From contig JAKMXF010000316.1 of assembly GCA_024704765.1 (NCBI GenBank), positions 248,001 through 312,000 of the forward strand: a stretch of 64,000 nucleotides of DNA, read 5' to 3'. Source of the stretch: Oopsacas minuta (lineage: Eukaryota > Porifera > Hexactinellida > Lyssacinosida > Leucopsacidae). Made by a program: the position numbers and the translations under genes. Numbering within the stretch: position 1 is the stretch's first letter; each line of letters opens with the position of its first letter. Under the pieces are notes generated by a model. The model saw only the letters and a list, made by a program, of their open reading frames with translations. It did no database searches and was not told where the DNA came from. This document shows, one piece after another, positions 58,672 to 64,000 of the stretch.

Positions 58672-59041
58672 CCCAATATTTAATAATTTTTCCTGCACTA
58701 ATACCTCATTTGAAAAGTTAAAGTGAGTAAGATCACATAAATTATTAGTGTGAACGAATATTTGACATTCTCTTAGCAAATCATCAGAAACTGTTTTGGA
58801 TAGTTCCAACATGACATCTAGGAGCTTACAAACATCTTCTCTCTTGCCGCACTCTAGTAAACATAAGATGAGTTGCTGTAAAATTAGTATCCTCCATTCG
58901 GAGTCTGCTTCTTGGCAAGTGTCAAGAACCTTAGAAATAGACAGTAGAGGTTTGAGAAAATATTTACGAGTTGTATGACGTAAAAATGGTCGAGAAGCAA
59001 ACATGAAGTCAACAGATGTATTGAATACAAGAAATTGATAT
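58672..59041 (-). CDS. CFAP46: Host-gene exon (first in view), CFAP46-like gene
   Basis: A 370-base minus-strand exon: the acceptor CATTACTTTTAG lies just before it and the donor GTAAAC just after KLLNIG. It supplies one base to a split codon, then 123 clean codons. The protein reads YQFLVFNTSVDFMFASRPFL, then SISKVLDTCQEADSEWRILI, LQQLILCLLECGKRED and LLDVMLELSK. From memory, the order FLVFNxSV...RPFL....SLxxIxxxL.....D.EWR..L...L..C..E is characteristic of the N-terminal region of CFAP46 (TTC40), a TPR-type protein of the ciliary central apparatus. It ends in phase 0, compatible with the exon at 46413-46691, which implies a ~12-kb intron. Earlier exons must lie beyond 59 kb or outside the window. 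An alternative is another helical-repeat axonemal protein such as CFAP54. Confidence 0.55.
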
Positions 59042-59328
59042 CTAAAAGTAATGAATAATGAAAAAATTAGAAGATAAGAACAAATGTCAGCCAACAAATT
59101 GAAATGCAGGTCGAGCTTCAAGGGATGTTTGTTACAAATGAACAAAATTTATAAGAAACAATATAGTGAAAATATGACCATAATGTACATATAGATTTCC
59201 AAATAGTCAATTTTCGTACTAGATTACCCGTGACAAACAGTTGAAACGAAATTTCTATTGTCATCCTGAATTATATATGCATAAGGTGTGAAAAATGATC
59301 AATCTTATGATAACTAAATCGTAATGAA

Positions 59329-59354
59329 TATATATATATATATATATATATATA
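59329..59354. repeat. (TA)n microsatellite
   Basis: About thirteen TA units, ending exactly at the left terminus of the D,D37D element. It probably provided the TA insertion target. Confidence 0.9.
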
Positions 59355-60650
59355 CAGGGTTAGGAATAAGTCCTGCAACAAGTATAAACTAGCATATTTC
59401 TTACCTTACTATAATAGTAGTTGAAATTCGTAATGAATGAGTGAATATAAATACTAAGGATACGAAATTAACCTAGCTCTTCGAATGTATTGCCCTTTGC
59501 TACGATACATAGGCTCAATCGCTTAGAGAAATTAACGGCAGCAGCACGCAACACATCCTCACTGATTAAATCCCACACTCTTCTCAAGGAAGACTTCGGA
59601 CTATCGACATTCTTGTGAGGCTTTGCACATACCCTGGACTCTAAGATGGACCATATACAGAAATCCATATGGTTTAGATCTGGAAAAGAGGCCGGCGATT
59701 CTTCAGTTGATTTAAATTCCGGGAAATTGAATTTCAACCACTCAGATGTCATTTTGGCTATATGGAAGGGGGTGGAATCTTGCTGGAACACCCAATGCGC
59801 GCCATTGAAGTGCTCACCGGCCCAAGGCTTCAATGCGTTCTCTAAAATGCACTCTACATACACCTCTTTGTTAATTTTCACCCCTTTGTCAATGAACACC
59901 AGAGGTGTCCGACCATCAGAGGTAATAGCTCCCCAAACCATGACCGATGGAAGTTTCTGAGTTGTTTTGGATGCGCATATTGATGACGATGTAGACTTTT
60001 GATCTGGAGCAAGAATTCGACTGTTTTGGCGATTATATGTCATTTCTATGGTAAAAATCTTCTCATCGGAGAAGACAATACTCCGGTGCGTGCCACCAGT
60101 GAACCTTTTTCTCAAAATCAGACATTTTTCATACCTACGCCTCTAATTCACCTCAGAAAGTAACTGTACTTCTCGAAATTTGTAGCATTTCAAGTTAAAT
60201 CCTTTATTACTATCCTCCCCATACTTCTGGTTGAAATATTGAAGTCTATTGCTATGCATTGATGCTTCTGACAGGATTCTTCCCGACCCTCTCCCGGACG
60301 AGCTTCCTAACAGTAGGAGTACGAACAGAACGAGGCCTACCTTTTCTGAACCTGTCTTGGGTGCTGCCAGTGCCCTGTAACGTTTGATTGTACGGTAGAC
60401 TATTCATCGGTTTATGGACAGTATTTTTGATATTACGGAAGCTGACTTGCCTTCATTATGATACCAGATTATCAATGACCGTTTTGCTTCTTTGTCCATA
60501 AATCAAAAAATTTTTCTAGGAGGAATCAATATTCGAAATATGGTGTAAAAAGATATTGAAGATAATATATGATAAATAAATATTCATCTAAAACCATTCG
60601 CAGAACCTCTAGCTGAATTTAAATTTATTGCAAAACTTATGCTAACCCTG
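59355..60650 (-). mobile_element. Tc1/mariner element, D,D37D type, 1.3 kb
   Basis: The left end is CAGGGTTAGGAATAAGTCCT. The right end, reverse-complemented, is CAGGGTTAGCATAAGTTTTG. TA lies on both sides (59353-59354 and 60651-60652). The right-hand TA is shared with the next element, whose CAGTGG terminus follows immediately. The transposase is on the minus strand. Confidence 0.85.
59468..60510 (-). pseudogene. D,D37D transposase, disrupted N-terminus
   Basis: The main frame (59468-60115, 215 codons) holds the catalytic core: IVFSDEKIFTIE (first Asp), WVFQQDSTPFHIAK (second) and FPDLNHMDFCIWSILE (third). Exactly 37 residues lie between the second and third Asp, the D37D (mori/maT-like) signature. 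The C-terminus has LRAAAVNFSKRLSLCI. Upstream, the helix-turn-helix half is readable in pieces: KRSLIIWYHNEGKSASVIS at about 60455-60495, then a TGA inside the recognition helix (NR*IVYRTIKRY), a frameshift into RFRKGRPRSVRTPTVRKL, and LQYFNQKYGED. Inactive in the DNA-binding half, with the catalytic half intact. Confidence 0.85.
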
Positions 60651-60828
60651 TACAGTGGAACCTCGAGAACTGGGGCACCTCCTGAAATGCGGCAGTTGGC
60701 ACGAAATTTTGACATTTTGACTCCGTTCCTAACATATTACCCTCGCGGAGTGGGCGCTTTGTTTTGATAATTTTTTTTGTTTTTATGCTCTCTCTCTGTT
60801 TCTGTGATTGTGTGTGATTGTATGTGAG

Positions 60829-60830
<2 letters not shown>

Positions 60831-60907
<77 letters not shown>
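60831..60907. repeat. (TG)n microsatellite, 77 bp
   Basis: About 38 uninterrupted TG units, inside the 5' untranslated part of the Tigger element. Translated on the minus strand it gives a long His-Thr run, which is not a real protein. Confidence 0.95.
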
Positions 60908-60908
<1 letters not shown>

Positions 60909-61009
60909 ATCATCATCTCAAATTTGTAACATGAATTGAATAATGCACGCATTCGATGTCTAACCTGTATTTTGTTTTTATTAGTCTTTTCTATATATCC
61001 TGTATGTTA

Positions 61010-62411
61010 TCCTCATCCAAACCACATCTTAACCTCGAACAACGTTCGAAGATCCTCAAGCTGTCCGAGGAAGGCTTGGCCGAACGAGCGATAGCCAGAG
61101 AGATGGGAACTAGCAAAGGGACCGTCAGCAGTTGAAGCGGCAGCAGAAGGATATCGAAAAGCTCAGGGAAGATCGTACAGATCAACCCGCAGTATGAAGA
61201 CATCGAAAATGCTGTGGTGAGCTTCATTGAGTGGCGAAGGAGAGGGGTATGTCAGTCACTGGTCCCATGTTGACGGAGTTAGGCAAGTGAGAAGCGACTA
61301 AGCGTGGCATCAATAACTTCAAGGCTTCAGAAGGCTGGCTTGATAAGGTGAAGAAGAGACACAGGATTGTCAGAAAGAACTAGAGTGGAGAGGCGGCTGC
61401 TGTGGACAAGTAACTGGTTAAGAACTGGATGGAGGAATTGTCTGATATATTGAAAGAATATGGGATGAAAGAGGTTTTTAATTGCAACGAGACCGTCCTA
61501 ATCTTCAAACAAGCTATGAAGAAATCTCTGGTCAGGGCTGGGGACAGTGGTCACGGGAAGAAGGTTCAGAAAGAACGGCTGACTGTGCTCATCTGCTGCT
61601 CATGGATGGGGGAGAAGGGAAAGCTTTTGATGATCGGAAAGGCAGTGAACCCGAGAGCTCTCAAAGGCGCCAATTTTGGAAAGTTGCCTGTAATTTACCG
61701 GTCACAGAAATTTGCATGGATGACTGGTCGCATATTCAAGGAGTGGCTTCGAGACTTCGACTGCAGGATGAGCGCCCAGGGCCGAAACGTGCTGCTCACC
61801 ATGGAAATGCAGGGGTACATAATATGCGTGATATTTCGCTAAAGGCAGTCAAGCTCGTGTACTTCCCCAAGAATACTAAGTCGTGCATTCAGCCATGTGA
61901 CGCAGGGATAATTCAAGCTCTAAAACTGAAGTACAGAGAGCAGCTCCATAACCATATACTCGGCTGCCTATCTAGCGAGCAGACCGCTGATGACGACCCC
62001 CTCAAGGCCATCAACATCGCATTGGTCATGGTGTGGATTTTTCGGGCCTGGAAAAAAGTCGAGAAACGTATAATTTCGAAATGCTTCGGAAACCGCGGAT
62101 TTTGTAAGGTCGGTATAGTGGCCGATCTCGCTCCTGCGATGAAGTTCGGGTATTGCGATGAGTTAGAACAGGAGGAACTGGACATGCAGGTCCGGGAGGA
62201 TGATGACAAGGTCTTATTCTCTCCTCAAGAGACTCCGAGGCTCTATTCGATATGGCTATGCTCGACAACTCTACAGTTGCGGACTCCGGAGGAGACAAAA
62301 TGGATCTCAGCGATATCGGAGAAGTGGAAGAAATCGCGCCTGAAGCCCCAAGGAACTCCGAGGCTCTCGCTGCTATCAGGACACTGCAAATGTACGCCAT
62401 GTTTCGTGTAG
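61010..62411 (+). pseudogene. Tigger/pogo transposase, disrupted
   Basis: Order of parts: a CENP-B-type N-terminal helix-turn-helix (KLSEEGLAERAIAREMGTSK at about 61060, then a TGA), and a second CENP-B-like segment (INNFKASEGWLDKVKKRH at about 61310). The DDE core frame at 61429 reads EVFNCNETVLIF, where the first catalytic Asp of the usual NADET is Asn, then KERLTVLICC and FAWMTGRIFKEWL. A deletion near 61805 destroys the second Asp (LLTMEMQ) and shifts the frame. The second frame resumes with AGVHNM and YFPKNTKSCIQPCDAGIIQA, which keeps the third Asp. At least four breaks and two lost catalytic residues; inactive. Confidence 0.85.
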
Positions 62412-62710
62412 ATGAAAACGCCATCGGTGATACTATTGACCGCGCTAACTCATCACAGACCGAATGGCCTCTGAGCTTCGCCAGACGAGCATCACTGAGT
62501 TCTTCAACGATTCTGAACAATGATATTAACTTGACTGGTGATTGACTGTGACTATGAATGCTTAATGTGAACTGTATATCTACCGCCTATGCGTTACGTT
62601 TGGAAATGTGGGTACATTTTAAAGACTCTCACGAATTGGGGCACTCTCCCGAACTGGGGCACTTGTTCGGGCTACTTTTTGTGCCCCAGTTCTCGAGGTT
62701 CCACCGTATA

Positions 62711-63170
62711 CAATAGAACTCGGTTTAGGGACACTCGTTTGGGGAATAAAAGGTACGTATTAACAGAAGTAGGTCATATTCGAGTCAGTATTAACCTAGG
62801 TTCTCAGTATCGGATTGATTCTATATACATAGTATACGAATAATTACCTCAAAATTTTCAATAAAAGTAGAGCATTATCCTGATTTTTAACGAAAAGATA
62901 ACTATAATTTTGTCATTTGAATCAAATTTGATGATATAAAGGATTTAGACTGTACTTCGAATTGAGTACGTCTTATCAGAGTATAATTCAAACCATTTTA
63001 TTCATTGGGAGAAAATTTAGTATATCTTACCCGATTGTACGTTTTATTCGAAAACATAATAATAGAATCATGTATAATGGATTAGATATGAGAAAATTTG
63101 GGTATTTGAGACAGTACGTCCTATACGGAAAAAGTCTTTAAGCCGAGTGCCTCTTAATCGAGTTCTACTG
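62711..63170. mobile_element. pogo-type MITE, 460 bp
   Basis: The left end is CAATAGAACTCGGTTTAGGG and the right end, reverse-complemented, is CAGTAGAACTCGATTAAGAG. TA (62709-62710) precedes it; the right flank reads TT, a likely mutated TA. No coding capacity. It starts two bases after the TA duplication of the Tigger element. Confidence 0.8.
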
Positions 63171-63189
63171 TTTAAATGTTTTAGGTAAG

Positions 63190-63386
63190 GAATTGATGAA
63201 GAAACTGGAAGACCCTTAGGCCCGATTTTTGGCATACAGGAGGTGTACTTTGGGCCTGGCTCGGATAAGTTAGTGACGAGTATGTCCCGTCACTTAGCGA
63301 GCAAAAAGCACCACAAATTTAGCTGTTTCATAGTTATGCAAAAAGCAAGGTGCGAAAGCTCAAGGATACTTGCGCAAGTCTAGTCA
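63190..63386 (+). repeat. Third, internally deleted copy of the 607-bp repeat
   Basis: Begins GAATTGATGAAGAAACTGGA, has TTTGGGCCTGGCTCGGA, then jumps to the distal block (TGTCCCGTC...AATTTAGCTGTTTCATA...CTTGCGCAAGTCTAG). The ~400-bp middle present in the copies at 46.76-47.90 kb is missing. Confidence 0.65.
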
Positions 63387-63389
63387 TGT

Positions 63390-64000
63390 GATAAATTATA
63401 TAGATGCAGATTGGAAATTGTCAATATAGGAATGTACAGACTCGATTACCCTTAACAAACAGTTGTAACGTAATTTCTCAGCACCTTGAAAAATTCTGTC
63501 ACTTCTTCATTAACCTTAATCTCAAGGTAGTCGGCTCCACATTTGAAATTATAGGTGTTGAAGGCATATATTGTGAATTTTGGAACAAATGTTTTTTGGG
63601 TAATTTGAACATGCTGAATCTAAAAATCTGATATAGAAACAGAAATATTGACCTAAAAAATATTTTAAATAGCTGATATATCTGCCAGGAGATAACCTTT
63701 TCAAAATTCAATGAGTCAACTGCTACCACCATATTCTTAATCGACATGAAATTTCGAGTAATATGCAGGGTATTGACCATATTCCGACCACTTTGAAGAA
63801 TGTACAGTAGAACATACCTGCGCTGTCGAGGAGAAAAATGTCCCAAACATAGTCATGTGGTCCCAATAATGAAAGTAATTATATGCTGATCATGAATATC
63901 TGCATAGAAAATCGATTCGACTGAAACACGAATGTTATATGCTTAATGTATTTTATAAAGTTAGTGAAGGGTCAATATTATAAATACAAAACGTGGATTC
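63390..64000. other. Stretch without recognisable gene
   Basis: Overlapping frames on both strands (63404-63631 plus, 63499-63846 minus) carry no motif. I looked here for upstream exons of the CFAP46-like gene; a GTATGT site at ~63800 (minus) has no open frame before it. Confidence 0.4.

Larger units (their letters stand above)
60653..62706 (+). mobile_element. pogo/Tigger element, 2.05 kb
   Basis: The left end is CAGTGGAACCTCGAGAACTG. The right end, reverse-complemented, is CGGTGGAACCTCGAGAACTG; both continue GGGC. TA duplications lie at 60651-60652 and 62707-62708. GGGGCAC recurs in the subterminal regions. Contains a TG microsatellite and a broken transposase gene. It abuts the D,D37D element on the left and a MITE on the right. 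Confidence 0.9.

Noticed and set aside
60737-60952. Open frame with a long His-Thr repeat (minus strand)
   Set aside because: It is only a translation of the (TG)n microsatellite inside the Tigger element.
62026-62520. Minus-strand 164-residue frame
   Set aside because: It is a shadow on the opposite strand of the Tigger transposase.
63800-63890. Upstream exon of the CFAP46-like gene (acceptor ATGCAG, donor GTATGT)
   Set aside because: All three frames between these sites contain stops.

Overview
The window is AT-rich eukaryotic DNA, almost certainly from an arthropod nuclear genome. It has no operons and no dense coding. Its recognisable protein sequence is mainly decayed DNA-transposon genes of types common in arthropods (mariner D,D34D and D,D37D, pogo/Tigger, MULE, several hAT lineages, and two uncharacterised multi-copy families). 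A few intron-separated exons look like a real host gene. The species cannot be named from the sequence alone.

Layout. 1-4.85 kb: sparse; a ~180-bp tandem duplication and a hAT C-terminal remnant. 4.85-6.18 kb: a full-length but broken mariner. 6.73-16.57 kb: a 9,836-bp MULE-type transposon with ~380-bp terminal inverted repeats (TIRs) and a 9-bp target-site duplication (TSD). It carries a broken transposase, an unknown ORF and an OTU-type cysteine peptidase gene. It is split by a ~4.4-kb insert that holds two FLYWCH-MULE genes head to head as a 2.7-kb palindrome. 16.6-27.6 kb: little coding; a decayed mariner (21.2-22.5 kb) and a decayed SCAND3/ZBED5-like hAT (23.4-24.5 kb). 27.6-33.5 kb: two decayed members of uncharacterised multi-copy protein families and an inverted-repeat pair. 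34.9-46.1 kb: miniature elements (one hAT MITE has a perfect 8-bp TSD), a second OTU fragment, a THAP zinc-finger exon and interspersed repeats.

46.15-59.04 kb, minus strand: three exons with consistent splice sites and phases. They resemble the N-terminal part of the axonemal protein CFAP46. The proposed ~12-kb intron between them contains a 607-bp tandem repeat, a 3-kb fold-back element, a hAT fragment and a 2.3-kb element with a nearly intact ORF. 59.35-63.17 kb: three DNA transposons back to back at TA sites (D,D37D element, Tigger, pogo-type MITE).

The most interesting items are the OTU-carrying giant MULE with its nested palindrome; the 55.97-58.27 kb element, which combines CACTA-like ends with an undescribed candidate transposase; and the fold-back element at 49.5-52.5 kb. 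Nearly every transposase has visible breaks, so the mobile DNA here is probably inactive or non-autonomous. All family assignments rest on motif recognition by eye; no database search was run.
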